Under the pieces are notes generated by a model. That model had not been told where the DNA came from, did not search any database, and worked only from the letters and a program-made list of their open reading frames with translations. The translations under genes and the position numbers were made by a program. Below, in pieces: positions 37,401 to 45,467 of a stretch of DNA of 64,000 bases. Position 1 is the stretch's first letter. Every line of letters begins with the position of its first letter. This stretch comes from Nocardioides cynanchi (GTDB taxonomy: Bacteria > Actinomycetota > Actinomycetes > Propionibacteriales > Nocardioidaceae), in contig NZ_CP044344.1 of assembly GCF_008761635.1 (NCBI RefSeq), positions 930,001 to 994,000 of the forward strand, given 5' to 3'.

Positions 37401-38948
37401 TCACCGCCGAAGGAAGTCGGGAGAGTCGAAGAAGGTGGTCAGCAACCGCGGGAACAGCCACAGCATCACCGGATGGTTCTTGTCGACCTGCTCGTGCCCG
37501 CCGGTCGCCACCGCCTCCCGGCACGCCTGCTGCAGGGTGTCGCTCGCCGGCCGGTGCAGGATCTGCCGCGCCAGGTGGTCGACCAGGTGGTCGAACCGCG
37601 TCGTCGGTGCGGGCAGCCAGGACGTGGGCTTCGGGTAGTGGATCCCCTTGTTCGGCCACCAGCCGCCGGCCATCGTGTAGTGGGTGCTCATCGAGCCCAT
37701 CACCCGCGACGGGGACGCCCAGGCGGCGCCGGCGATCGGCTGCCCGTTGGGTGCCGGCCACGACATCGGCATCATCCCCATCGTGCTGGCCTGCCACAGC
37801 AGCTGATGGGCGGCCCGGTCCGGGTCGGTCGGCTTGGCGACGTCGACCCCCATCAGCCGGTACGTCGCCACGAGGTCGTTCTCCGGGTCGCGGATCTTCT
37901 CGCCGACCGAGTGCCGGAACTCCGACGAGTCCACCAGGGCGCGCAGCACCGGCCGGATCTGGGTCCCGTGCCGGAGGTAGACGTGGGCGAGGTGCCTGAC
38001 CAGCGATGCCGGCGGGGTGTCCGAGACGAAGGCGACCGCGAGCTTCGCGGCCAGGTGCTGCGCGGTCGCGGGGTGGTGGGCGAGGTAGTGGAGGTACTCC
38101 CGGGTGACCTTGCGGCCGTCGCCGGAGCCGTTGGCGCTGCGGAACCCGAGCACGTGCACCGGCTTGCGGTAGTGCGACCCGCGGTCGTAGAACGCGGCCC
38201 AGGTGTCCCACATGTCGACCCGCCAGCCGGTCAGGATCCGGGCCGAGTCGACGACGTCGCTCTCGTCGTACCCGGCGGCGAGTCCGACGGTGTGCAGCTC
38301 GAGCAGCTCGCGGCCCTGGTTCTCGTTCGGGTGGTCCTTGTCGGAGACGGCGTTGCCGAGGTACATCCCCATCGCCGGGTGCACCGAGACGGCCTGGAGC
38401 AGCGACTCGAAGGAGTCGAGGGCCCGCGCACGGATCACGTCGCCGTAGTGCTTGCGGTAGGTATAGACGCCGTCCGCGCTGACCGGGACGTTGAAGTGGT
38501 TCTCCCAGAACTCCGTCATCGTCTCGAGCACCTGGTGCCGGCTCTTCATCCGGCGCAACAGCAGCCAGTTCTGGTAGTCCGCCATCACCTCCCAGCCGCC
38601 CACGCGACCGCTGTCGTTCTCGGCCGCGATCCGCGACGTCGACCAGGACAGGTGCGGGAACCAGCCGAGCAGCGCGTCACCCTGGCGGTCGGAGATCCGG
38701 CCCGGCGAGAGCTGCCAGTCGAACCAGGCACGAGCCCCACCCCGGCCTCGCACCTCGCGGGCCAGCGCCGGGGTCACGCCGTACGAGAAGCGCCCGACGA
38801 GGTGGCGCGCCTGGGTCGAGAGCAGCGGCCGGGTGGCTGCCAGGGCGGGGGAGCCCAGGGTGGCGGCACCGACGGCGAGGCCGGCTCCGGCGACGACCGT
38901 GCGGCGACCCGGCGTACGAGGGGTGGTCGCCGGGGGGTGTGACGGCAT
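37401..38948 (-). CDS. Tat-exported DUF1800 protein
   Basis: 515 residues. The Tat signal is GRRTVVAGAGLAVGAATLGSPALAA. The DUF1800 core begins ARHLVGRFSYGVTPALAREV and includes the repeated motifs MTEFWENHFNVP, MGMYLGNAVSDKDHPNENQGRELLELHTVG and GYDESDVVDSARILTGWRV. The ATG at 38948 (MPSHPPATTPR) has GGAG 6 bases upstream and gives a normal Tat leader; the long open frame upstream of it is not coding. DUF1800 and DUF1501 occur as adjacent genes in many bacteria, suggesting joint function at the cell surface. Their substrate is unknown. Confidence 0.9.
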   Translation of the reverse strand: MPSHPPATTPRTPGRRTVVAGAGLAVGAATLGSPALAATRPLLSTQARHLVGRFSYGVTPALAREVRGRGGARAWFDWQLSPGRISDRQGDALLGWFPHLSWSTSRIAAENDSGRVGGWEVMADYQNWLLLRRMKSRHQVLETMTEFWENHFNVPVSADGVYTYRKHYGDVIRARALDSFESLLQAVSVHPAMGMYLGNAVSDKDHPNENQGRELLELHTVGLAAGYDESDVVDSARILTGWRVDMWDTWAAFYDRGSHYRKPVHVLGFRSANGSGDGRKVTREYLHYLAHHPATAQHLAAKLAVAFVSDTPPASLVRHLAHVYLRHGTQIRPVLRALVDSSEFRHSVGEKIRDPENDLVATYRLMGVDVAKPTDPDRAAHQLLWQASTMGMMPMSWPAPNGQPIAGAAWASPSRVMGSMSTHYTMAGGWWPNKGIHYPKPTSWLPAPTTRFDHLVDHLARQILHRPASDTLQQACREAVATGGHEQVDKNHPVMLWLFPRLLTTFFDSPDFLRR

Positions 38949-39264
38949 GCGGGGCTCCAGTCGGACAGGCCGCCACGAGGAACCCCCCTCGAACGTGGCG
39001 ACAGCGTGCAGAGGCGTGGGAACACGGTAGTGGCCGAGATGGCCTCCCGGTCCGGTTCCACCCGATTTCCCCGGCGCGGGAGTCCGCGCCCGCAGGCGGC
39101 CCGGCGACGCCCCGACCGGACCCGTGGCCCCCGAGACCGGGCGCCCTGCCGCCACCTCGGTACAGTTCGGGGCAGCATCTCCGAGGCCGAAGGACCCACT
39201 CACCCATGGACGGCTCCGACAGTCGCCCCCGTCCGATCCCGTCCGAGTCCACGGGCAGTGGCCC
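38949..39264. other. Intergenic region between DUF1800 and the first CNNM gene
   Basis: 316 bases with divergent promoters expected at both ends. On the plus strand TACAGT (39161-39166 region) is a -10 candidate. A 21-codon reading frame (39206-39271, MDGSDSRPRPIPSESTGSGPC) overlaps the GTG of the next gene in another frame and may be a leader peptide. No RNA gene is evident. Confidence 0.4.
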
Positions 39265-40614
39265 GTGCTGACGTCCTGGCTCCTGCTCGGCGGGTCGGTG
39301 CTGCTGGTGGTCGCGGCCGGTGTGTTCGTGGCCGCGGAGTTCTCGTTCGTCACCGTGGACCGCAGCAAGGTCGCCCAGGCAGCCGAGTCCGGTGACGTGG
39401 GTGCGGCCGGCATCCTCAAGGCACTGCGCTCGCTCTCGACCCAGCTCTCGGGTGCCCAGGTCGGGATCACGATCACCAACCTCGCGATCGGCTTCCTGGC
39501 CGAGCCGGCGATCTCGTCGCTGATCGAGGGTCCGCTCGGGTCTGCGGGGCTCCCGGAGGGCGCCGTCGGTCCGGTCGCGGTCGCGATCGGGCTGGTGATC
39601 AGCTCCGTGGTCACGATGGTCTTCGCCGAGCTGGTGCCGAAGAACCTCGCGATCGCCCGGCCGATGGAGACCGCGCGCGCGACTCAGGGGTTCCAGCGGC
39701 TGTTCACCGCGGTGATGCGCGCGCCGATCCGGGTGCTGAACGGCTCCGCCAACGCCATCGTGCGCCGTCTGGGCATGGAGCCGCAGGAGGAGCTCCGCTC
39801 GGCCCGGTCCTCCACCGAGCTGGCGTCGCTGATCTCCCGCTCCGCCGACGAGGGCACGCTGGACCCCGACACTGCCGAGCTGATGGAGCGATCGGTCGAG
39901 TTCGGCACCCGCACCGCCGGCGAGATCATGACCCCGCGGGTCCGCACTGTCAGCCTGGAGGCCAACGACCGGGCCTGGACGGTGATCGAGCTGGCCCGCG
40001 ACACCGGGCACTCGCGCTTCCCCGTGCTGGACCCCGACGATGCCGTGATCGGCACCGTCCACGTCAAGCACGCCGTCGCGCTGGCCCTGCCCGAGCGACA
40101 GACCACCCGGGTCAAGCACCTGATGACCCGCCCGATCGTGGTGCCCGACTCGCTGCGCCTCGACCCGCTGCTGACGCTGCTGCGGCAGGAGGGGCAGCTC
40201 GCGGTCGTCCTCGACGAGTACGGCGACCAGGCCGGCATCGTCAGCATCGAGGACGTGATCGAGGAGATCGTCGGCGACATCTCCGACGAGCACGACCGGC
40301 TGGGGGCCCGTGCCCGTCGGCGTCCGGACGGCTCGTGGTCGCTGTCCGGGCTGCTGCGCCCCGACGAGGTCGAGGACCTGACCGAGGTCGAGCTGCCCGA
40401 CCACGAGGACTACGACACCATCGGCGGCCTGGTCATGCGGGTGCTCGGCCGGGTGCCCGAGCGCGGCGACGTGGCCGAGGTGCCGGTGCCCGACCGGTCG
40501 AACCCCGAGCAGCCCGAGCGCCAGAAGCTGGCCGTGCTCACCGTCGAGCACATGGACGGCCTGCGGATCGACCGGATCACGCTGCGGGTCCACGACGGGG
40601 GTGACGAGGCATGA
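39265..40614 (+). CDS. CNNM/CorC-type membrane protein with CBS pair
   Basis: 449 residues from GTG 39265. A CNNM domain with about four helices (TSWLLLGGSVLLVVAAGVFVAAEFSFV, ITNLAIGFLAEPAI, VSSVVTMVFAELVPKNLAIA) is followed by a CBS pair (EIMTPRVRTVSL, FPVLDPDDAVIGTVHVK, RPIVVPDSLRLDPLLTLLR) and a CorC_HlyC domain (DYDTIGGLVMRVLGRVPERG). The family is linked to Mg2+ transport or sensing. No strong ribosome site precedes the GTG; coupling to the small reading frame at 39206 is possible. Its TGA overlaps the next start (ATGA). The mycobacterial counterparts Rv1841c/Rv1842c are also a pair. Confidence 0.9.
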   Translation: MLTSWLLLGGSVLLVVAAGVFVAAEFSFVTVDRSKVAQAAESGDVGAAGILKALRSLSTQLSGAQVGITITNLAIGFLAEPAISSLIEGPLGSAGLPEGAVGPVAVAIGLVISSVVTMVFAELVPKNLAIARPMETARATQGFQRLFTAVMRAPIRVLNGSANAIVRRLGMEPQEELRSARSSTELASLISRSADEGTLDPDTAELMERSVEFGTRTAGEIMTPRVRTVSLEANDRAWTVIELARDTGHSRFPVLDPDDAVIGTVHVKHAVALALPERQTTRVKHLMTRPIVVPDSLRLDPLLTLLRQEGQLAVVLDEYGDQAGIVSIEDVIEEIVGDISDEHDRLGARARRRPDGSWSLSGLLRPDEVEDLTEVELPDHEDYDTIGGLVMRVLGRVPERGDVAEVPVPDRSNPEQPERQKLAVLTVEHMDGLRIDRITLRVHDGGDEA

Positions 40615-41696
40615 GCACCGGCACCGCCGTCGTCCTCGCGTTCGCCCTGCTGCTGGGCAACGCGTTCTTCGTGGCTGCGGAGTTCGCCCTGGTGTCGGCT
40701 CGTCGTAGCCAGATCGAGCCGTTGGCCGACGACGGCTCCCGGCTCGCCCGGACCACGCTGCGGGCGATGGAGCACATGTCGCTGGTGATCGGGGTCAACC
40801 AGCTCGGCATCACCGTCTGCTCCCTGGTGCTGGGTGCGGTGGCCGAGCCGACCGCCGCGCGGCTGCTGGAGCCGGTGCTGCGGGCCGTGCACGCGCCGCA
40901 CTCGTTCGTCCACCCGGTGGCGATCGTGGTCGGGCTGTCCGTCGTGGTCTACCTGCACGTCGTGCTCGGCGAGATGATCCCGAAGAACATCGCGCTGGCC
41001 GGCCCGGACCGCGCCGCGCTGGTCCTCGGCACGCCGATCTGGGCCATCGTCTCGGTGACCCGCCCGGTGATCACCGGCGTCAACGCGCTCGCCTCGGGGG
41101 TGCTGCACCTGTTCGGCGTCCGCCTCATGGACGAGGTCAGCTCGACCTACACCCGTGAGGAGGTCGCTGCGCTGGTCGAGGAGTCGCGCGGCGAGGGGTT
41201 GCTCGAGGACGGCGAGTACGACCGGCTCTCGGGCGCGCTCGGCTTCACCGAGAAGACCGTCGACACCGTCCTGATGACCCCGGAGACCCTGCAGACCGTT
41301 CGTCGGGGTTCGACCGGGGCCGAGGTGGAGGCGCTGTGCGCCGCCACCGGTTTCAGCCGGTTCCCGGTGGTCGGCGACGACGGCGCCCTGGTCGGCTACC
41401 TGCACATCAAGGACGTGCTCGAGACCGACGAGGCGCGCCGCCAGCGCGTGGTCGAGGACAAGTGGGTGCGGCCCTTCGCGCTGGTCCGCAGCGACGCCCT
41501 CCTGCACGACACCCTGGAGAAGCTGCAGAGGCGCGGAGCCCACATGGCGAAGGTGGTCGACGCCGACGGCGCCACCCTCGGGGTTGCCACCCTGGAGGAC
41601 GTGATCGAGGAGCTGGTCGGTGAGATCCGCGACACCGCCCACCTGGAGTCCTCGACACCGTCGTACGGCGCGGATCCGCGTGGTCAGGACGGTTAG
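40611..41696 (+). CDS. CNNM/CorC-type membrane protein, second copy
   Basis: 361 residues. It has the CNNM domain with helices ALLLGNAFFVAAEFALVSARRSQ, IGVNQLGITVCSLVLGAV and VVVYLHVVLGEMIPKNIAL, and a CBS pair (TVLMTPETLQTVRRGSTG, FPVVGDDGALVGYLHIKDVLE, and LEDVIEELVGEI). It lacks the C-terminal CorC_HlyC domain of the first copy, so the two probably form a heteromeric unit. Coupled by ATGA overlap; 21 bases precede the next gene. Confidence 0.9.
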   Translation: MSTGTAVVLAFALLLGNAFFVAAEFALVSARRSQIEPLADDGSRLARTTLRAMEHMSLVIGVNQLGITVCSLVLGAVAEPTAARLLEPVLRAVHAPHSFVHPVAIVVGLSVVVYLHVVLGEMIPKNIALAGPDRAALVLGTPIWAIVSVTRPVITGVNALASGVLHLFGVRLMDEVSSTYTREEVAALVEESRGEGLLEDGEYDRLSGALGFTEKTVDTVLMTPETLQTVRRGSTGAEVEALCAATGFSRFPVVGDDGALVGYLHIKDVLETDEARRQRVVEDKWVRPFALVRSDALLHDTLEKLQRRGAHMAKVVDADGATLGVATLEDVIEELVGEIRDTAHLESSTPSYGADPRGQDG

Positions 41697-41717
41697 GGTG
41701 TCTGCGGCGGGATCCCG

Positions 41718-42335
41718 ATGAAGGTGCAGGCGGAAGTGGCGGACGAGGCAACGCGCGACACGCGCGTCTGGACCGTCCCCAACGCCCTGAGCATCGTGCG
41801 GCTGCTGGGCCTGCCGCTCTTCCTGTGGCTGGTGCTGGGCCCCCACGCGGACGGCTGGGCGCTCGGCGTCCTGATGGTCTCCGGGATCACCGACTACCTC
41901 GACGGCTACCTCGCTCGCCGCCTCGACCAAGCCTCCCGGCTGGGGCAGATCCTCGACCCGGTCGCGGACCGGCTCTACATCCTGGCGGTCGTGATCGGCC
42001 TGGCCCTGCGCGACATCGTCCCGTGGTGGTTCGCGATCATCCTGCCGCTGCGCGACGTGCTCCTGTGGGGCCTGGTCCCGGTCCTGCGCACCCGCGGCTA
42101 CAGCGCGCTCCCGGTGCACTTCCTGGGCAAGGCGGCGACCTTCAACCTGCTCTACGCCTTCCCGCTGCTGCTCCTCGGCGACGGCAGCGGGTCCGCCGCC
42201 ACCCTGGCCAAGGTCTTCGGCTGGGCGTTCGCCGGCTGGGGGATCTCGTTGTACTGGTGGGCGGGGATCCTCTACGCCTACCAGGTCTACAAGCTGGTCA
42301 AGACCACCGAGCGCCGGGTGGTCGCGCATGGTTGA
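41718..42335 (+). CDS. pgsA2: CDP-alcohol phosphatidyltransferase (PgsA2-like)
   Basis: 205 residues. The CDP-alcohol motif DYLDGYLARRLDQASRLGQILDPVADRL (positions about 54-82, with the D-x2-DG-x2-AR-x8-G-x3-D-x3-D pattern) defines the enzyme family. About six helices embed it in the membrane, where it condenses CDP-diacylglycerol with an alcohol such as glycerol-3-phosphate or a second lipid. The order of genes that follows is the same as in M. tuberculosis Rv1822 (pgsA2) to Rv1832, which supports the name. The real acceptor is uncertain. It overlaps the next gene by eight bases. Confidence 0.85.
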   Translation: MKVQAEVADEATRDTRVWTVPNALSIVRLLGLPLFLWLVLGPHADGWALGVLMVSGITDYLDGYLARRLDQASRLGQILDPVADRLYILAVVIGLALRDIVPWWFAIILPLRDVLLWGLVPVLRTRGYSALPVHFLGKAATFNLLYAFPLLLLGDGSGSAATLAKVFGWAFAGWGISLYWWAGILYAYQVYKLVKTTERRVVAHG

Positions 42336-43215
42336 GTCGACCCGCACCGCCCCTCCGGCGGCACCGCTCCCGCAGCACGTCACCGAGCCGCTGCTGGCGC
42401 TGATCACGCAGCGGTCTCTCGACGCCGACTACGAGCACGTCGCCGCGCGGCGTCGTACGACGGGAGTCGCCGCCGGTACCAAGTCGGCGCCCCGCCACAC
42501 CGCCGCCATCGTGCTCGTGGTCTTCGGCCTGCTGGTCACCGTCGCCGCCGTCCAGACCTCACGCAACGCGTCGGTCGACCAGTCCAGCCGGGCCAGCCTG
42601 ATCGACCAGATCAACCTACGGCGACAGGGCGTGGCGAAGCTGCAGGCGCAGCTGGCCAACCAGCAGACCCGCCAGCTCCGGCTGCGCGACGAGCTGACAG
42701 CGCTCGCGACGGCCCAGCAGGCCACCCGGTCCCGGATCCAGCGCCTCGACGTCCGGACCGGTTTCGGCGCGGTGCGGGGCCCCGGAGTGCAGATCACGGT
42801 CGCCAGCGCGCCGGACAGCAACGCCTCGGAGACCGTGCGTGACTCCGACCTGGCGCTGCTGACCGACGCGCTGTGGGCGGCCGGCGCCGAGGCGATCAGC
42901 GTGAACGGCGAGCGGCTCACGGTGCTCAGTGCCTTCCGCAACGTCGGGGTCGGCATCCTGGTCAACTCCCAGCCGGTCTTCCCGCCCTACGTGTTCTCGG
43001 TGGTCGGTGACCCCAACGAGCTGCCGGCCAACCTCCTGTCCAGCTCGGCCGGGGCCGCGTGGTACGCCCTCAAGGACAGCTTCGGCTTCCGGTTCGACGT
43101 CAAGAACGGCGGCACCATGGACCTGCCAGCGGCCCCGCCGGCCAACCTGCGATCGGCGAAGATCATCCCGCCGAAGAACCTCGACACCCAGACCAAGGGG
43201 GACAGCACCTCATGA
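42328..43215 (+). CDS. DUF881 protein (Rv1823-like)
   Basis: 295 residues. A soluble N-terminus of about 55 residues precedes a single helix (TAAIVLVVFGLLVTVAAVQ) and a coiled coil (INLRRQGVAKLQAQLANQQTRQLRLRDELTALATAQQATR). The DUF881 domain then contains VRGPGVQITVAS, DSDLALLTDALWAAGAEAISVNGERLT and NEL-type loops. Related to the B. subtilis YlxW/YlxX proteins near division genes. The gene forms part of a DUF881-small basic protein-DUF881 operon conserved in actinobacteria and overlaps the CDP-alcohol gene. Confidence 0.9.
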   Translation: MVESTRTAPPAAPLPQHVTEPLLALITQRSLDADYEHVAARRRTTGVAAGTKSAPRHTAAIVLVVFGLLVTVAAVQTSRNASVDQSSRASLIDQINLRRQGVAKLQAQLANQQTRQLRLRDELTALATAQQATRSRIQRLDVRTGFGAVRGPGVQITVASAPDSNASETVRDSDLALLTDALWAAGAEAISVNGERLTVLSAFRNVGVGILVNSQPVFPPYVFSVVGDPNELPANLLSSSAGAAWYALKDSFGFRFDVKNGGTMDLPAAPPANLRSAKIIPPKNLDTQTKGDSTS

Positions 43216-43544
43216 TCGCCGCACTCGGACTCCTCGTCGGTGTCGTGCTGGGGCTGATCTTCACCCCCGACGTCCCGGCCGGCTTCGACCCCTACCTCCC
43301 GATCGCGGTGGTCGCGGCGCTCGACGCCGTGTTCGGAGCGCTGCGCGCCTACCTCGAGGGCATCTTCGACGACAAGGTCTTCGTGGTGTCGTTCGTCTCC
43401 AACGTCGTGATCGCGGCCGCGATCGTCTACCTCGGCGACAAGCTGGGGGTGGGCGGCCAGCTCTCGACGGGCGTGATCGTGGTCCTCGGCATCCGGATCT
43501 TCTCCAACGTCGCGCAGATCCGGCGGTACCTCTTCCATGCCTGA
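43212..43544 (+). CDS. sbp: Small basic membrane protein, DUF1290 (Sbp-like)
   Basis: 110 residues with three hydrophobic helices (MIAALGLLVGVVLGLIFTPDVP, YLPIAVVAALDAVFGALRAYLEG, VFVVSFVSNVVIAAAIVYLGDKL) and the family signature RIFSNVAQIRRYLF at the end. It resembles B. subtilis Sbp and M. tuberculosis Rv1824. It overlaps the DUF881 gene before it (ATGA) and the one after it by eight bases, so three proteins are made together. Role unknown; likely membrane-associated with the DUF881 partners. Confidence 0.88.
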   Translation: MIAALGLLVGVVLGLIFTPDVPAGFDPYLPIAVVAALDAVFGALRAYLEGIFDDKVFVVSFVSNVVIAAAIVYLGDKLGVGGQLSTGVIVVLGIRIFSNVAQIRRYLFHA

Positions 43545-44382
43545 CGAGCACACCGAGCAGGTCGCACTTGACGGGCCGCCCGGGAGCGAGCCTCTCGAGC
43601 CCCTGCCCTCCGACGCTCCGGACGACGTGGACGACCAGGTCGACCCGGACACCGCGGGAGACCCCGCGGACGACGACGTCCGCCGCCGGCTGCTGCAGGC
43701 GGTGGTCCGACCCTCCCGCGGCCAGGCCGTGGTCGGCGTGCTGCTGGCCGTGCTCGGCTTCGCCGCGATCACCCAGGTCCGCACCAACACCACCGACAAC
43801 ACCTACGCCGGCTACCGCGAGCAGGATCTCGTCGACGTGCTGTCCGGCCTGGCCGGCACCTCGCAGAAGGCGCAGAACGAGATCAGCACCCTGGAGAACA
43901 CCCGCCGCGACCTGCAGGCCAAGCAGCAGGGCGCTTTGACCGCCCTGGAGGCGGCCAAGAAGCAGGAGCAGGAGCTCAGCATCCTGGCCGGCTGGGTCCC
44001 GGTCACCGGTCCCGGCATCCGGGTGACGGTGACCGAGGGTCCACGTCCGGTCGACGTGGACGCGGTCCTCGACTCGATCGAGGAGCTCCGCTCGGCCGGG
44101 GCCGAGGCGATGCAGGTCAACGGCAAGGTCAGGCTGGTCGCCCAGAGCTCGGTGCAGACCGCGCCGGGCGGTCTCCTGATCGACGGCACCGTGGTGACGT
44201 CGCCCTACGTCTTCGACGTGATCGGCGACGCGCACACCTTGACCGGTGCGCTGAGCCTGTTCGACGGCCCGATCGCGGAGTTCGAGAGCGCCGGAGCCAC
44301 GGTCGACGTCCAGCCCGAGAAGGCGCTCGACATCACCGCGGTGCACAAGCCGACGACGCCGCAGTTCGCCCAACCTGAATAA
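43537..44382 (+). CDS. DUF881 protein (Rv1825-like)
   Basis: 281 residues. An acidic N-terminus (ALDGPPGSEPLEPLPSDAPDDVDDQVDPDTAGD) is followed by a single membrane helix (VVGVLLAVLGFAAITQV), a coiled coil (LENTRRDLQAKQQGALTALEAAKKQEQELS) and the DUF881 domain (GPGIRVTVTEG, LDSIEELRSAGAEAMQVNGKVRL). It is a paralogue of the protein at 42328 with the same topology. A GC-rich hairpin (44393-44409) lies just after its stop. Confidence 0.9.
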   Translation: MPDEHTEQVALDGPPGSEPLEPLPSDAPDDVDDQVDPDTAGDPADDDVRRRLLQAVVRPSRGQAVVGVLLAVLGFAAITQVRTNTTDNTYAGYREQDLVDVLSGLAGTSQKAQNEISTLENTRRDLQAKQQGALTALEAAKKQEQELSILAGWVPVTGPGIRVTVTEGPRPVDVDAVLDSIEELRSAGAEAMQVNGKVRLVAQSSVQTAPGGLLIDGTVVTSPYVFDVIGDAHTLTGALSLFDGPIAEFESAGATVDVQPEKALDITAVHKPTTPQFAQPE

Positions 44383-44392
44383 TCAGCCACGA

Positions 44393-44409
44393 GCCGCCGC
44401 AACGGCGGC
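44393..44409 (+). terminator. Hairpin between DUF881 and gcvH
   Basis: GCCGCCG-CAA-CGGCGGC, a 7-bp stem, lies 10 bases after the DUF881 stop and 20 bases before gcvH. No U-tract; may be a weak terminator or attenuator. Confidence 0.35.
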
Positions 44410-44429
44410 CGTCGTACCGAAGGAGAGCC

Positions 44430-44816
44430 GTGTACCCCGACGACCTCAAGTACACCCAGGAGCACGAGTGGGTCCGCAGCCCCGGCGAGTCCGAAGGCTC
44501 CGTGCGGGTCGGCATCACCCACTTCGCTCAGGACGCGCTCGGCGACATCGTCTACGTCTCGCTGCCGGCCGTCGGTGACGCCGTGGTGGCCGGGGCCGCG
44601 TGCGGTGAGCTCGAGTCGACCAAGTCGGTCAGCGACGTCTACGCACCCGTCGACGGCGAGATCGTCGCGGTCAACGAGTCCCTCGACGCGACTCCGGAGC
44701 TCGTCAACAGCGATCCGTACGGCGGGGGCTGGCTCTACGACCTGGTCCCCAGCCAGCCCGAGGCGCTCGACGCGCTGATGGACGCCACGACCTACCAGGG
44801 CACGCTCGCGGAGTAG
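44430..44816 (+). CDS. gcvH: Glycine cleavage system H protein
   Basis: 128 residues. The lipoyl-bearing lysine K65 is in ELESTKSVSDVYAPVDG, in the usual hammerhead fold (ITHFAQDALGDIVYVSLPAVGD). GcvH shuttles the aminomethyl group from GcvP to the T protein. The start is GTG 44430 with GAAGGAG 7 bases before it. GcvP lies 3 kb downstream at 47879; GcvT is not in the window. The gene heads a block (gcvH, FHA protein, two MerR genes, DUF151) whose order is conserved in mycobacteria (Rv1826-Rv1830). Confidence 0.95.
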   Translation: MYPDDLKYTQEHEWVRSPGESEGSVRVGITHFAQDALGDIVYVSLPAVGDAVVAGAACGELESTKSVSDVYAPVDGEIVAVNESLDATPELVNSDPYGGGWLYDLVPSQPEALDALMDATTYQGTLAE

Positions 44817-44897
44817 CTCGACGCGGTCTCCGGCCGGTTCGGGTCCGACGACGCGAACTCGCGTAGGAGATCCTGACCGGTCCCGGGGACAGCCTGA

Positions 44898-44937
44898 TAG
44901 GTTTTCAGCAACCATCACCCTCAGGCCCGTACTGAGG
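44898..44937 (+). promoter_or_regulatory. Promoter box and CCTCA-N9-TGAGG dyad before the FHA gene
   Basis: TAGGTT (44898-44903) is a -10 candidate. The dyad CCTCA-N9-TGAGG (44919-44937) follows 15 bases later, extended on both sides to an 8-bp stem. The identical architecture occurs at 46749, suggesting one MerR-type regulator for both. Confidence 0.45.
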
Positions 44938-44966
44938 GTTCGGCTGCGAACAGGAGACCATCACCG

Positions 44967-45467
44967 ATGCCGTTCTGCACCAACTGCGGCAAGGCGAACC
45001 CCGATGACGCCCGCTTCTGCGCGAGCTGCGGGACCCGCCTGGTGAGCGACGCCGTTCCTGACTCGACCGCCACCATCAACATCTCCGGCGGCGAGCGTTC
45101 CGACATCTCCTCCGACCGCCAGCTGAACCCGGTCGACGCGGCCGCCGTGGACGCGCTGCCGCTCGGCTCGGCGCTCCTCGTGGTGCAGCGCGGGCCGGGA
45201 GCCGGCAGCCGCTTCCTCCTCGACAAGGACGTCACCACCGCCGGTCGGCACGCCGACAGCGAGATCTTCCTGGACGACGTGACCGTCTCGCGCCGGCACG
45301 CGACGTTCACCCGCGAGGGCGACACCTTCACCGTCGCCGACGCGGGCAGCCTGAACGGCACCTACGTCAACCGCGACCGGATCGACACCGTGCAGCTCAA
45401 GGACACCGACGAGGTGCAGATCGGCAAGTACCGCCTGGTCTTCTTCCAGGGCCACGAGAACCCATGA
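44967..45467 (+). CDS. garA: FHA-domain regulator, GarA/OdhI-like
   Basis: 166 residues. The C-terminal FHA domain has GRHADSEIFLDDVTVSRRHATF and the end segment GSLNGTYVNRDRIDTVQLKDTDEVQIGKYRLVFF, the phosphothreonine-binding core. GarA/OdhI inhibits 2-oxoglutarate dehydrogenase and glutamate enzymes and is switched off by phosphorylation of an N-terminal ETTS motif. Here the N-terminus is instead a zinc ribbon (CTNCGKANPDDARFCASCGTRL), followed by DSTATINIS, which may carry the phosphosites. Position after gcvH and before ftsR is as in mycobacteria and corynebacteria. Confidence 0.85.
   Translation: MPFCTNCGKANPDDARFCASCGTRLVSDAVPDSTATINISGGERSDISSDRQLNPVDAAAVDALPLGSALLVVQRGPGAGSRFLLDKDVTTAGRHADSEIFLDDVTVSRRHATFTREGDTFTVADAGSLNGTYVNRDRIDTVQLKDTDEVQIGKYRLVFFQGHENP

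Noticed and set aside
39124..39264. An upstream start (GTG 39124) for the first CNNM gene
   Set aside because: It would add 47 low-complexity residues before the first membrane helix, without a ribosome site.
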